64,000 nucleotides of DNA from Purpureocillium takamizusanense (Eukaryota > Ascomycota > Sordariomycetes > Hypocreales > Ophiocordycipitaceae): assembly GCF_022605165.1 (NCBI RefSeq), contig NC_063068.1, forward strand, positions 5,580,001 to 5,644,000, in the 5' to 3' direction. Below are positions 46,463-58,192 of the stretch, one piece after another. How positions within the stretch are numbered: the first letter of the stretch is position 1; each line of letters begins with the position of its first letter. A program made the position numbers and the translations under genes. Under the pieces are notes generated by a model that was given only the letters and a program-made list of their open reading frames with translations, had not been told where the DNA came from and did no database searches.

Positions 46463-49400
46463 GGTGGCGTAGAGTCAACGGACGGGGGGGAGGATGCGGG
46501 ATGGTTGGGAGGATCGCGGTGGTTGGAACGGAGAATGATGCTTGCGAAGAACGATGCGGGAGAGAGGAGTTGGGAAAGGCGAGAAGAGTGCGCGAGTGCA
46601 GAGAAGAGGGGGTGGGTGTTTGTGTATTTTGATTGTGGATAGGCCTTGGGGGATTGGGGGTTTTCTTTGGGGTTCGCACGTCCTCTGTCTTGGGCGGAGC
46701 CGGCGGCCAGCGGCAGGATTTAGCGGGCGAAGCTGGGCTCGTGGGCGGGTAGTGGGTGCGCGCCACGGCAGCAGAGGCCAGGTTGTAAGGTATGGAACCC
46801 AGTGGAGGAGGGGCCGCCAGAGTACCTCCAGTGCTTTACCTCTAGTACTTTACGTTTAGGTAGCACCAAGGTCAGGCAAGCTGGTAGCTCAGCAGGACAC
46901 CTCATCAGCGTGCGCGGCAGGGCGGGGGACAGGCTACAGCTCATTCGCGCCACTACTAAGGTACATGCCCGGGCAGCAACGGAACCTGCTAGAGCTGCTG
47001 GACCTGCCTGGGCGGACGCCTCCATGGCTGGGCTGGATCCCGCCGCACCTCGCCTGGGCAGCTACCTGTACCCAGAGGAGCGGTTCTCTCTCGCCTCGGG
47101 CATCGAGGGTACATCGAGGCTGACGGCGGTTGCCCGCGGATGGAACGTACCTTGCATGATTTGCGGGAGGCGCCTTGACTTTGCCTGTCAGGCACGAATC
47201 ACTCCCACTTCATCAAGGGAGAGGCACCACGAGTCCCCGTTTTCTTGCTTGGGCCATGTGAAGCCTCCCTCCCCCTTTTTCATCCGATAAAGTACATCAC
47301 AGCACACACAGCACATCTCGGCGCCCGCAGCGCAACGCAATGCAACACAACGCAACGCAGCCGCATGGAGAGCCGCCTGGCTCATCGCCCAGCCATGGGA
47401 GTCCCAACAGCAGCAGCAGCACCCGGGCCGACGGGTCCTTGGGCCTCGAAGGGAGTTGGCGGCCCCGCTGATGAAGGGCCACCATGTGGAAAACCTGGCG
47501 GATCAGCAGGCCACCACGGATGATGCACCGCACAGCACCGCACCCCTTTGAACCGCCTGAGTGGTACCATGGAAGGTACCTGGCACCTCTGCGGTTTTGC
47601 AGAGATGCTGCAGGTACAGTCCCTTGCCTCCCATCGGGCGCATATCACACTCGTTCGCGCCCCATCTTTGGGCAAGAGACTGACTCTGATGAGGTACATT
47701 GCTGGCGGGCGGGGAGGGGCAGTCGGCGCACCGTATCTTACCTTTGGCTCAAGTACTTACCTTCAGTGCTACTAGTACTGCTAACTAGCAGCTCAGCCAC
47801 AGGCGGCGTGCACCTTCATTCCACAGAGAGGCGACGTGGGCTGCGGTGTCAATGTGGGCGGGCTGACGAGGCTGTTCGAGTGGAGGAGGAGGTTGCTGGT
47901 GCGGGCCTCTTTCTTTGGCGCCTGATCATCACCGGGAGCGAGCGAGACCACTGATGATGAGGCGGGCAGCCCCAGGCTAAATAAAACAATCACTGGAACC
48001 CCACTGTTAGGCGTCTCTCCCGTCCTTGTCCCCCTCACAGGCGCCGCCCGCTGGCACTGTCTGTACGTACCTACTGGTAACAAAGGCCTTGTCATTGCCC
48101 CTCCCTCCCCCAGCGTCGATGCCTCTCACCAGAGTGCACAGACAGTGTTATCAACCTCGGCCGACCATGTGGGTGGGACGAGGGCATTTGCTTGCACGCA
48201 AACACACGCGACGGGGCCGGCCCGGGGGGGGGGTATTACCGCAAAAGCTGGGGGATGTGCGTTTTCCCCGTGCCTTTTTTTCCTGTACATTCTTGAGCCA
48301 CGGGTCTACCTGTGTGAAGACGTCGTGTCGCGTTGGTTGAAAGAGGGGCATCGTCCCGGTCTTTCTGCCAAAACATCTCTTTCACCGGCGTTTCATTCGT
48401 CGCCAGACGCGTACCGTCACCTGGAGCTCTACAGAGGAGCTGATAGCGGGCCGCGGGCCTCCATGCCGCCACAGCATATCCATATCCAATTTCGCCCCTT
48501 TATGCGTCATCGCGAAGCGAGACGCGAAACGCGCATGGAAGCCGGCCCAATCATACCGTGCTCCAATGTGGCGGGCTTCGCCTTTGCTCTTTCCATAATT
48601 ATTACAGTAGTATTATTACCGTGCCCTACCTATCAAAGTTAAGGTGATGCTCTAGTAGAGTAATATACTTTCCCCGCCTGCAATTTGCTGCCCCATCCAT
48701 TGACTGGGTCGCCCGCCGTTGTCATTCATTCATTCCCGGGAGCCTCATTTGGCCCGGCTCGATTTCATCGGCACGGAAACCTCTCCCTGTCTTGCTCTCT
48801 CGTCCTCTTCCTCATTTTCGCTCCGGGCCCCCGCCCTACCTAGGTCACGCAACCCAGTTCATCTCCGTCGCGATTCCCGCCCGCGGGCATAGTTACGCTT
48901 TTCGCGCATGCCCGGCCTCGGGCCCAGGCGGCGATCCGGACTCTGCACGACACAGATCGCTGGGTTTGACGACGACGACGACCGACCGCGGACCATACCT
49001 GCCTAAAGGTGCACCAAGTGTTGGACCAGTGTCATGTGGCAGCCAAGACTCAGCCATCAGCCCACTAGGATGGAAAGCGATTTCCTCCCACTCCTCAACG
49101 ACGAGAAGCCCTCGTGGATACGTTCAAACCCCCTCATTATTCGGCGTAGCGGTCCACGACGTCTCTCCCGTTTTATTAGTGGCGGCTCGACTCGCTACCA
49201 GCCCAGTCATCGTCGACGTCCGCCCACGAGGACCGCATGCGCGGCCCGGCACTCCTCCTCTTTGTCTGTCTGTCTGTCTGTCTGTCTCTGACAGGCAGCC
49301 ATTGCGGGGGCTAGGACTGCACATTGTTTGTTTACTGGTCGACACTGTTTCGCCAAATTGCCCCCCGGCCCAGTCATCATAAAACAAGCTACGAACCTAC

Positions 49401-50699
49401 CAGGCTTCGTCTTCTGTCGTCCAGACTCGCACACAGACGGGCAATGGCCTCGGCGACTAACTGCCGATCCCTTGTCGCCCAGCCTGCGCGAAGAGGAGGA
49501 GGAGGCTGTGCTCCGCCCATGCTGTGTGGTTGATTTCATCGCTTGCCAGGCGGGCTTCTTAGGCTATGCCAGATCCCCCCCCTTCCCTCACATGACGATG
49601 ACGACGTGCCCCTCCCCTCTGTCCCTCTTTTCCACCTCTCTCTTCTATGAAACCACCCCCGTCAGCCTTGTCCAGGCCGTCACATCGACATCAGCCTCAT
49701 CGCAAATTGCACCACCTCGCACGAAGTAGTAGTGAGTCACACATCACTCGCCGACCCCTCCCTCCCTCCCTTTCCAGATTCGCTCCCGGGTGTCATCCGT
49801 GCCTCCCCTCCGTCACCTCGGTCGCGTGCCAGCGTCGCACGGGCAGGGAAGGGGGGAGGAGACAGCACAAACAAGAGGGCATCGGCACCGATGGTACTAC
49901 AGGCTCGTTAGCCCCTCCATCGTCCTCGAGGGCGCAGGCTTGTTTTCTATTTCCGTCGCCCTGTTACTTGGTTATCAGTGCCCGAGACAAGAAACCAATG
50001 GTCATCCTGCGCTTCGATTCTCGCTCGCCACTGGCCGGCCTTACCCGTCCGTGTCTCTTTGCCGCCTAGCCGCCGTCCCACCTCTCTCCCCTTGCTTTGC
50101 CCAGACGACTCCCGATCTCCCTCCCTTCCAATATCAGCCTACCCGGTAGCAATAACGGTCTTGCGCGCGCACACGTAGGCACGTAAGCAACGTTACCAAC
50201 GTTACTCGCGCAAGTACAATCGGTGTTAGGGATTGTCGGTATTTTGATTGGTGAGGATAATGCGTCGCAGCGCGACTTTTGCTCGCATGGTTGGCCTCGT
50301 GGTTTATCCAAAGACATGCAAGCATTGATGTAGACGCCGTGCGTGTGGGTGGGCACTTTCTGGTCGACCGTCGCAGGCTGAATCCGGACATGTCAACCGC
50401 CAGCGCCCGACGACACGCGAAATCTGCCTGCGTTGTAGTCCTCGCGTAGCCTTAGAAACTCGGGTTGCATCACTAACGGCATGAAGAATCATAAAGCTTC
50501 ATCACCAAAGCATCAATTTATCAAGACTCGGTCGACGAGGCACTTTCCCCTTCGCACCCAGCCTGCACCTGAACATATATACGCCTATCCTCCTCGCCCC
50601 AACCAGATACCGCGCGAGTCCATCCGTCCAAACTCCTTGCGATGCAGCGCAATAACGACAAAGGCCAACAGAAATATTATATAGTAAAGTATGTATGTA
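46463..50699. other. 4.2-kb intergenic region
   Basis: 14-3-3 promoter at the left, 3' flank of the lipase at the right. It contains CAACGCAA-type repeats near 47325-47362, a C/G run near 48222-48232, and a TGTC repeat at 49263-49288. Scattered GTACCT words occur at 46820-47600. None of the ORFs resembles a known protein. Confidence 0.5.
49263..49288 (+). repeat. (TGTC)n tetranucleotide repeat
   Basis: About 6.5 copies of TGTC. Confidence 0.9.
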
Positions 50700-51917
50700 T
50701 TATAGCTCGGCTGGCTGCGACTCCGGGTCCTCCCGGAGCGCCCAGCCCTTGCCCCAGTTGGCCGGGTCGCCGCCCGGCACGCACAGGCCGAGTCTCCAGA
50801 AGTAGTCGCGGTGAGCAAAGAAGAGCTCCCACAGCCGGAACCGGGCCGGGAACGACAGCGTCTCGAGGTGCGCGCGCGCCATCTCGCGGCCCACGCGGCC
50901 AAAGTGCAGCAGCCGGCGCACCGTCTTGACGAGCGAGGCCGACTCGGCGCGGGCGCTGCACGTAGGGTCGCTGTCGCCCAGGCAGATGCGGATGTCGTCC
51001 TCGGACGGGGAGAGGCTGGGCTTGGATATGTACACCTCGCCGCCGTGCGGGCGGTAGCCCCATTCCTCGAGGGGGAGGAGAGGCACGGGGTCGTTGGCGT
51101 GGGTGACGCGGCGGTAGGACCGCGCCTCGAGCCGACCATTGTCATCGTCATCGTCGTCGCCGCCGCCATCGAGCCCGAAGACGTTGTCGACGAAGCGTGC
51201 GAGCTGGTAGTTGCCCACCCGAGGCTCGCCAAACGTGGTGACGGTCACGCGGTCGAAGCCGAGCGAGACCTTGAGCTCCAGCGCGGCGAGGCAGGCCACG
51301 GCGCCGCCGAGGCTGTGGCCGACGAGCTGCACCGAGTACGTCGGGTACTCGGCCCGCAGCCTCTGAAGCTCGGGGAGGACGACGCGGCGGGCGTTGCGCC
51401 ACGAGTCGAGAAAGCCCATGTGCACGGTGCAGTTGTCGCATTTGTGCCTCGGAGGCTCCCGCGGCGTCTTGGAGCCGTCGTCGGGCGACGGGTACGGGAC
51501 GTACTTTTGCGGCACGGTGCTGAGGTCCACGATGGTGTTTGTGATGCTGTAGGTGCCGCGGAACGCGACGATGATGGACCCCCCGCGGCTCCTTGTCCCC
51601 GTCTCAGAGCGATCCGCATCGTCGCCGTCACCGCGGGTCAAGCGCCCCCCGCCCGTGTGATCCACGGCAATGTAGCCGCAGCTGTCGCCCATGAGCATGC
51701 CCGTGCTCCAGGTGTTGACGAGTGACAGGCCGGGGAAGTCCTTGCAGCGCGACACGCACTGGAAGGGCTTGTGGACGCCCGTGTTGCCCACGCAGTACGA
51801 GATGTCGACGAGGCGCGACAGACGCTCGAGGTCGGCGAAGAAGGGCACCGAGACGGAGGCGGCGGCCAGCCCAGCGAGGAGCTGCCATGTCAGGGCGAGC
51901 CAGAAGAGGCGCCGCAT
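50700..51917 (-). CDS. Secreted class 3 lipase
   Basis: Hydrolyses triacylglycerols or related esters outside the cell. Single exon, 405 residues. The signal peptide is MRRLFWLALTWQLLAGLAAA, cleaved probably just after. The fold is alpha/beta hydrolase of the fungal lipase_3 group. It shows SIIVAFRGTYSITN (oxyanion strand), the nucleophile elbow VQLVGHSLGGAVAC with Ser near residue 200, a probable catalytic Asp in THANDPVPLLPL, and a probable catalytic His in LFFAHRDYFWRLG. Cys pairs in the N-terminal part (SYCVGN, FQCVSRCKD, GDSCGYI) suit an extracellular protein. An unusual run of six Asp (GGGDDDDDDNG) is inserted before the Asp region. The frame extends five codons upstream without ATG, so this ATG is the start. 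Confidence 0.92.
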   Translation of the reverse strand: MRRLFWLALTWQLLAGLAAASVSVPFFADLERLSRLVDISYCVGNTGVHKPFQCVSRCKDFPGLSLVNTWSTGMLMGDSCGYIAVDHTGGGRLTRGDGDDADRSETGTRSRGGSIIVAFRGTYSITNTIVDLSTVPQKYVPYPSPDDGSKTPREPPRHKCDNCTVHMGFLDSWRNARRVVLPELQRLRAEYPTYSVQLVGHSLGGAVACLAALELKVSLGFDRVTVTTFGEPRVGNYQLARFVDNVFGLDGGGDDDDDDNGRLEARSYRRVTHANDPVPLLPLEEWGYRPHGGEVYISKPSLSPSEDDIRICLGDSDPTCSARAESASLVKTVRRLLHFGRVGREMARAHLETLSFPARFRLWELFFAHRDYFWRLGLCVPGGDPANWGKGWALREDPESQPAEL

Positions 51918-53455
51918 GATGACGAGACGCACAGAGACGACGGTGGTGGTGGCGGCGGTGTGGTGGTTTTGTTTCGGCGAGAAGCTAGAGGTGGGATATG
52001 AGGTCTAGCGATGCCGGGGGCATATCGCGGGCAGCAGGAGGTGAGACGTGCCCTGACGGAGGGATCCAATCCGGGTTGGGCCTCCGGCGACGCAAGGGAG
52101 CAAACAAGCCAGGCAACGACAGCCCGCTGTTTGCCGCTGCAACGGAAGGACAGCGCCGCCAACGAAACCGCAGCGACGTCGCGAGATTTTTCTTGGTTCT
52201 GCGAGCGCGGAGAGAGTCTGGGCCTCGTCGGCCACGCGGGGTCCGTCTCTCGCGTTTCTGAGCCGCGGCGGGGGGCGGGAGGAGGAGGGCTTCTTTCTCA
52301 ATGTCTCAGACGCCCGGCAAGCTGGGACATGGCGCAGAGGCGGCGGCCCAGATATATATTGTGTGAGAGACAAAGAAGCGACGACACACACACACGCACA
52401 CACGCGGGTTCGCTGGTGCCGCGCGCGCCGGTAGATCTTTAATTTTTTTTTAAAAAAAAAAGCCTGGAGAGGAGAAAACGGGCGCGCGCCGGTTCTTGCT
52501 GCGGCGCGGTCAGAACCGGTGAGGCTGGTCTCGTGGTGGTGCGTGGCGCGTGGCGACGGCAGGCGGGTTTGTTTGTCTGAGGCGGGTGGTGAGACGACGA
52601 GCTCATGCATGACTGGAGTCTGGGGGAGTCGAGCAGTCATGTATCGACCTTAGGTATCCATGGATGGATGGATCCATCCCATCGACGAACTGCCGATGCG
52701 GGGCCGCCTCCCAAGGTTCTGGGCCAGCCCAGTTACAGTTACTACTACAGGCTGTTGGCAGTTGGGGCCGCCCTCCTCCACAACCCGCATGTTCCATGGA
52801 TGAGATGGAGGCGCTGCAAGCCCGCTGCAGCAGCGCCCAGGCGCGTTCCATGAGAGCTGGAGACGCCCCGCCTCGGCGTCCCTAGTTAGTTTTATGGCGG
52901 GCGCCTCAGCGCTGCGAGGGCAAACCGCTTGCGGCTGCAGTGAGGTGGGGGGAGAGCGCCCAGGCGGGCGGGCACCACCCCGTCCACCTGGCAGCCAGCC
53001 ACAAGACCGTCCGAAACGGGCAATTCGCGCCTCACACGGACCACGTGGCGGCTCCGCTGGGATGCCTTCGCTGCCTGCCCTCCGCCAAAGTTTAAGCCAC
53101 ACTTGCACGTCCAGCAGCCGCAACTGACAAGGCTCGGTCGCTCGGCTCGTCTTTGAATCTTGATTGATTGCTTGCCTGCATGTCCCCGTTCGCGCTGACC
53201 TAAAAAGGGCGGCCACCGCCAAGGCTCAAGCTATCCCTCAAGCGAAGGTTTCCCATCTTGGCCCGCCGCCTCTCATGCCGTCTTCAGGTCGATCCTCTTG
53301 CACATTGCAACTACACGATACCTCCACAAGAAGGAGGGGAGAAAAAAAAAGAAACTTTTCCACTGAATTCATCAAACATCGGGCGGGCGCTCGCGCTCTC
53401 TCGCTCTCTCTCTCTTCCCCACATCCACGATGCCAGTCCCGGCCTGTCTCCTTCT
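51918..53455. other. Lipase promoter and neighbouring intergenic DNA
   Basis: Upstream region of the lipase (-) and 3' flank of the MYND gene (-). It contains a T9A10 palindrome (52443-52461), a CA-rich repeat at 52386-52403 and ATGGATGGATGG at about 52660. No gene was seen. Confidence 0.55.
52443..52461. promoter_or_regulatory. T9A10 self-complementary tract
   Basis: Nine T followed by ten A, a near-perfect palindrome about 530 bp upstream of the lipase ATG. Poly(dA:dT) tracts exclude nucleosomes in fungal promoters, so it may be a promoter element. Confidence 0.4.
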
Positions 53456-54208
53456 TCAGCGGCGGCCAAACATGCCCGACGCGTCCAACATGGCCGTATG
53501 CATGTCATCCGTCAGGCCCTGTTCTGACGCCATCATCATCCGCCTCATCCCCGTGCCGTCCACCCCGCCCGGCCCCCTCCCGTACACCGCTTCCGCAAAC
53601 ATGCGAAGCTGCATCGGGAACCGCGCGTCGCCGTAGTGCTCGACGATGTCGGCCTTTTCGACGGCGCAGGCCAGGTCGTGCCACTGGCCCCCCGCCGTCG
53701 CGCCGAGCGCCTCGCAGTCCGCCCGCTTGCCGTCGTCCCACCACGCCGGCAGCAGGCCCGGCCGGGCAGCCACGCGGCCCAGGAAGCGCTGGAAGCCTCG
53801 CAGCCCGTTCGAGCCGCCGTCGTAGATGCTGCCCTCCTCCACCTCGCCGTCGAAGTTGTGCGTGTCCTCGATGCGCAGCCGGTAGGCGTCGATGAGGAGC
53901 CGGAAGACGTCCCCCTCCGACCGGTCGTGCAGCCAGGTGCCCTTGTCCAGACGAGTAAAGGGGTCCGCGACGCCGCTGTCGAGGCCCTTGGGAGGCGAGA
54001 GCCTCCCGGCGCTTGCCCGCTCGGCGGACGTGTGCGACGGTCCGCCGCCGCCGCCGCCGCCGGCTTGCTTGCCGCAGACCTTCTTATGGGCTTTCCAGTC
54101 GGCCTTCTGGCAGTCCCTCGAGCAGTACAGGGACGTGGAGCATTTCGCACAGTGCTTGAGGGTGACCTCGGGCGGCGACTTCTTGCAACCGGTGCACTCG
54201 ACTGCCAT
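53456..54208 (-). CDS. MYND-type zinc finger protein
   Basis: Single exon, 250 residues. Residues 5-45 form a complete MYND finger: C5, C8, C20, C23, C29, C33, H41 and C45, in the order expected (CTGC, CAKC, YCSRDCQKADWKAHKKVC). MYND fingers bind short Pro-rich peptides. A Gly-rich linker follows. The rest (about residues 80-250) is a conserved-looking alpha-helical region, including GDVFRLLIDAYRLRIEDTH and LRGFQRFLGRVAARPGLLP, resembling C-terminal regions of fungal MYND proteins annotated only by the finger. No SET domain is present, so it is not a SMYD methyltransferase. The role is unknown. Confidence 0.85.
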   Translation of the reverse strand: MAVECTGCKKSPPEVTLKHCAKCSTSLYCSRDCQKADWKAHKKVCGKQAGGGGGGGPSHTSAERASAGRLSPPKGLDSGVADPFTRLDKGTWLHDRSEGDVFRLLIDAYRLRIEDTHNFDGEVEEGSIYDGGSNGLRGFQRFLGRVAARPGLLPAWWDDGKRADCEALGATAGGQWHDLACAVEKADIVEHYGDARFPMQLRMFAEAVYGRGPGGVDGTGMRRMMMASEQGLTDDMHTAMLDASGMFGRR

Positions 54209-55132
54209 GCTTTCTGTTGGGCTGGTTCCTGTCTGAGAGGAGAGATGATGAAGAGTTGTGAGATGCGAGGTATAGTACCGCCGGCAGTCGACACACTTTC
54301 TTCCTGTCTTTTAGGGGCGCTTAGAGGATAGCTCGTCGACGGGATACCAAGGGGCGACCGTGCGACAGGTGCGAAAAAAAAAATACGACGTGACACAGAA
54401 ACGGCTCGACGGCGGAGAGCTCACCTGGGATGGCTCAGCGTCGTGGGGGACAGAAAGGAGGGGTTGGAGTGAGGCTGAGGGGATAAGAACCTGGAACAGC
54501 TCACATACCTTGACAGCCCCTGGAATAAGCAAAGAAATGTCACGCTTCGTCCACTTGTAGTCGAGAACCGTGAGAAGGGAGAAGATCGAGGCACACGGAA
54601 GAAAAAAAGGAGGATGAGGTTCCGTGGTACCTGTCGATGATGATGCGGACCAAGAGAATAGAAAAGGGAAAGAGACAACGCGAGGATCAGGCTGCCGACT
54701 TGACCGCTCTTTGTTTGCCTGGTGGTCCTGTGAATCGCAGCTCCGTTCGCAACACCAATCGCAGCAAACGGTACGAAACGCTTGTATATGCATATAGCGA
54801 GCAGCCCGCCAAAACGAGCGTGGGATATCATTGATATGCGCTTCGTACCTAAGGTAAGGAAGAAGCCAAAAAAGGCGGGGCAGTCCAAGAACCTGTCTAT
54901 AGAGCATGAAGAGAAACATGATGGCGGGCGTCCTGGATGCGGCCTCTGGGACCGCATCGCCATGCGCACACATCCTTCGAAGTTCGCACCATATTTACAC
55001 CATCTGTCCCGGCCCCTCGCTTGTGATGTTGTCTCCCTCCTTTTAGTGCCGGCCTCAACTCAAAATTAAAAAACATCTCGCAGCATCGGGGGGGAACTGA
55101 GACCGCTCATGATCAGCCGCGCACCCGCGCGC
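54209..55132. other. Intergenic region
   Basis: MYND gene promoter and 3' flank of the secreted Cys protein gene. The motif CTTCGTACCTAAGGTAAGG lies near 54841. No gene was seen. Confidence 0.55.
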
Positions 55133-55812
55133 TCAAGCGCCGAAGGACCAGGCGACACCCCGGGTCTTCTTGTTGCGGACGACGTTGCTGCGGCGGTGAG
55201 TGGGATCCCGGACTGGGTTGATGCTCGTGAAGAGGGCGAGCGTATCCGTCTGGTTGGAGGCGCAGGCGCCCGTGCCGCCGCAATGCAGGGGGATGTCTGC
55301 GCTGCCGGAGACTTCGTACGAGGGGACACTGTTGGGACGAGGAGGTCAGACTGGTATCCAAACATGACAAGCCGACCCCGAATCTCATTGTTGGACTGCA
55401 CCGGCGGGGGTACGCCGGGTCGGTTCACTTACCCTCGGGTGTTGGGGCAGACGCGCTCAATGAGGGTCAGGCGCTTCTGCTCTCCCTGCCAGATGAACTT
55501 GACGTTGCGGTCGGCGCAGGCGAAGCGCGGGGTGAGGCTGTCGGGCGTCGTCGACTTGGAGGTGGTGTCCCACGCGCACTCGGTCGTCAGGTTGCTGTTG
55601 GTGTTGCGGTACTTGAAGCTGTACGAGCTCAGGTCCGTGGCTGAGGAATTCTTCTTGCCGACGAAGTTGAGGACGTGGTACGAGACGGGCAGCGAGCAGT
55701 CGTTGCCGGGGTCCTTGGCCGCGGCAGCGAGCGACGCAGGCGGCGTGTAGGCCGTGGCGGCCAGGGCCACCGAGGGCACCAGGGCCGCGAGGAAGACAGA
55801 TGCCAGCTGCAT
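55133..55812 (-). CDS. Small secreted six-cysteine protein, unknown function
   Basis: Two exons, 55433-55812 and 55133-55328, encode 191 residues. The first 19 residues are a clear signal peptide (MQLASVFLAALVPSVALAA). The mature part has six Cys (NDC, TEC, FAC, RVC, LHC, GAC), which could form three disulfides, and several N-glycosylation sequons (KNSS, SNLT, SNQT). No enzyme motif is visible. Size, signal peptide and Cys content fit a fungal small secreted protein, possibly cell-wall-associated or an effector; this is inference. The C-terminus is basic (RRSNVVRNKKTRG). The intron, 55329-55432, has GT...AG borders. Confidence 0.75.
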
Positions 55813-56409
55813 GTTTTTTTTGGTGGTTGGGGAGGTGGAAAAGGTTTCGTGAGGTTTTCGTGAAGGGGGGGGCAACCGAGTCTACGGTTGAGAGAGAGGT
55901 TGAGGGTGTAGATTGCGCCTTGCCTGTCAAAGGTCTGCGTGAAAGGAACAAGAGAGGTGAGGTGAGGTGAGGTGTCGTCGTCGGAAGCCAGGCCCTCAAG
56001 TAAGGAGTGACGAAGATGTTTATACAGGCCAAGGAAAAGAAAACACAGAGAGTGCCAACAGGGGTCGGGGGAAACAAGAGACGAGACGGGACGATGTGCT
56101 GGAGTGTGACCCGGCCGGTGGTAGTATATATGTCTTTGTTCGACTCTAGTAGGGGGGCGAGGGGGGGTGCGTCGAGGGAGTGTCTTTGAAGGGGAAATGT
56201 GGTTCTGCTCATACGGCCGGCGGAAACATGCAGGACAATACGGTGATGGATGGCACAAGAGGCGGACCAAGAGTTGTGCGCGAGTGACGGATAAGAGGAA
56301 AGCACGGCAGGATCGGAGTGCACACAAAGCTTAGTAGGTACTACATAAGGCACTGTACTGGAGGTAGGTACAAGAGCGATAGCCCCCCTCCCCCCCGTGC
56401 GTAACAGCG

Positions 56410-56437
56410 ACGAGGAGGAGGAGGAGGAGGAGGAGGA
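56410..56437 (+). repeat. (GAG)9 microsatellite
   Basis: About nine GAG triplets upstream of the secreted-protein gene. Confidence 0.9.
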
Positions 56438-57143
56438 AACAGAGGCTGCGCGGCTGCGGCGCATTGTCTGATAGGAGCCCGATGGATGGTGCGTGAAACG
56501 GATGGACGGACGGACAGACTTATTACGGACAACGGACGGACATGCGATGGTGGAGCAAGAGGAGCGGCACTTGCACATCAATGGAGACGCCGGCAAACTC
56601 TCTGTTACCACCACCATTACTACTAACTTACTCCGTATACTGTACTACGTACTGCCAACTGCCCAACGGGGGCCACGTCCAGCCCGGGCATCCTGGCTTG
56701 GCCGGCAGCCACAGCCCTTGGGGGGGTAGCAGTATTACCAGTAGAAGTAGTGGTGGTGGTGGTGGTTAGTCGTGCCGTCTGACAAGGCATGGTCCAGTAC
56801 TGTACGTACGAAAGGACTGCCCGGTGCTCTATGTGATGTGGAGCCCGGTAATATACTCAGATGAGTGATAGGCGCAGAGGGCGTCTGGGACGGATGGGAT
56901 TCTGGATCCTTGTGAGGTGAGGTGAGGGGAGGGCGAGTGAGGTGTGGTGTGTGCCTGGCCCAGCCTGGCTTGGTTGATGCTTTTTTTGGGGTCGCCCGGC
57001 GATCACCTCGGTCGGGTGGCTTGAGTGGCTGCCACGGGCCTGGCAGGCACGACACAGCGCCACCTGCGTAGCATCGGATCCCCCTAGCTAGTACGTACTA
57101 CCTCCTACGTTAGTACGTATCCTCTTATCCACCTGTGCTGGTG

Positions 57144-57164
57144 CAGTGTAGTGCAGTGCAGTGC
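57144..57164 (+). repeat. GCAGT pentanucleotide repeat, second locus
   Basis: About four copies of GCAGT, the same unit as at 26297-26325. Confidence 0.7.
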
Positions 57165-58135
57165 AGGGCAAAAGCAGACCGACGTCGTTGCTTGCTGAGG
57201 TGCAGTGCGGCGCGCCCTGTCGATCTCATATATCTGCAGGCCCTTCCTTGAAGCCAACCACCAACCTAACCACGGGAAGGGGGAGGGAGGGGGCCGCAGG
57301 GGAGCTGGCTCGCAGCCGCCCATGCAAGCCTTGCCTGCCTGTCTGTCTCCTTGGAGCCCCTCCGCAGCTCTTTCTTCGACACACTGCCTGCAGCTGGGGT
57401 GTCAGGTTTGACAATCGGACCGCTCGTCGAAACAAGCCGGCTGCCCATCTATTCCCTACAGCCCCTGTCCGCCTTGCCCAATGCGTGTGCACGTCGGACC
57501 TCGTTACGTTGGGAGGATGGACCGTTTGTCGTTATTGACCCCCGTGTGTTCGCGTGGGTTGGTTGGCCCCCATCCATCCTATCGCCTCCGTCTTAGTAAG
57601 TAGTATCCATCGTCTCCAGCGCAGGCTCCGACGAAAAACAATAATACTGGCTCCGTTGTCCGCTTTTCCGCTGTTTCAGAATACAGGTCGGTACCGAGTA
57701 CGAACCGAGATGGGAGACGTGTGCCCAACTGAGATGCAAGGTGGATGTATTGGCTCGGATGGGTGGTGGTGAGGTGATGGGAGGTCGAGTTTGCCTGCCT
57801 GCCTGTGCCAGTGCCACCTACGTATGTACGAAGTACTTAACAAGTGGAGTGGCAGACCAGACGCCTAGAGGAAACCGGGGGCAGTGGATTGCGTTCACCT
57901 CATCACTACTAAGGTGTTCAAAAGCCGCGACCAGGGCCCACGGAAGACATCCAGTCGGCTCCACCGCCAACCTTAGTTTGTTTCAAGCCGCCCGTACGAG
58001 AGGCATGTCGGTGGCCCGCTGGCGGTCGGTGCTTCCGTCAATCGTCGCACAGGGCAGGCAGGGGAACTCTCTTCTGTCCATCCACATGCCACCAGCAGAC
58101 CCGACCTGCAAGGCACCACCCACCACCACAGGCGA

Positions 58136-58192
58136 GGCGAGGCGAGGCGATATGCGATGCAATGCGATATGCGATGCGATGCGATGCCATGG
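58136..58192 (+). repeat. GGCGA / GCGAT compound repeat
   Basis: Four GGCGA units run into alternating GCGATAT, GCGATGC and GCGATGCA units, ending near 58192. Confidence 0.75.

Noticed and set aside
50811..51725. 304-codon + strand ORF
   Set aside because: Antisense shadow of the lipase, which has signal peptide and catalytic motifs.
53636..54331. 231-codon + strand ORF
   Set aside because: Antisense shadow of the MYND protein.
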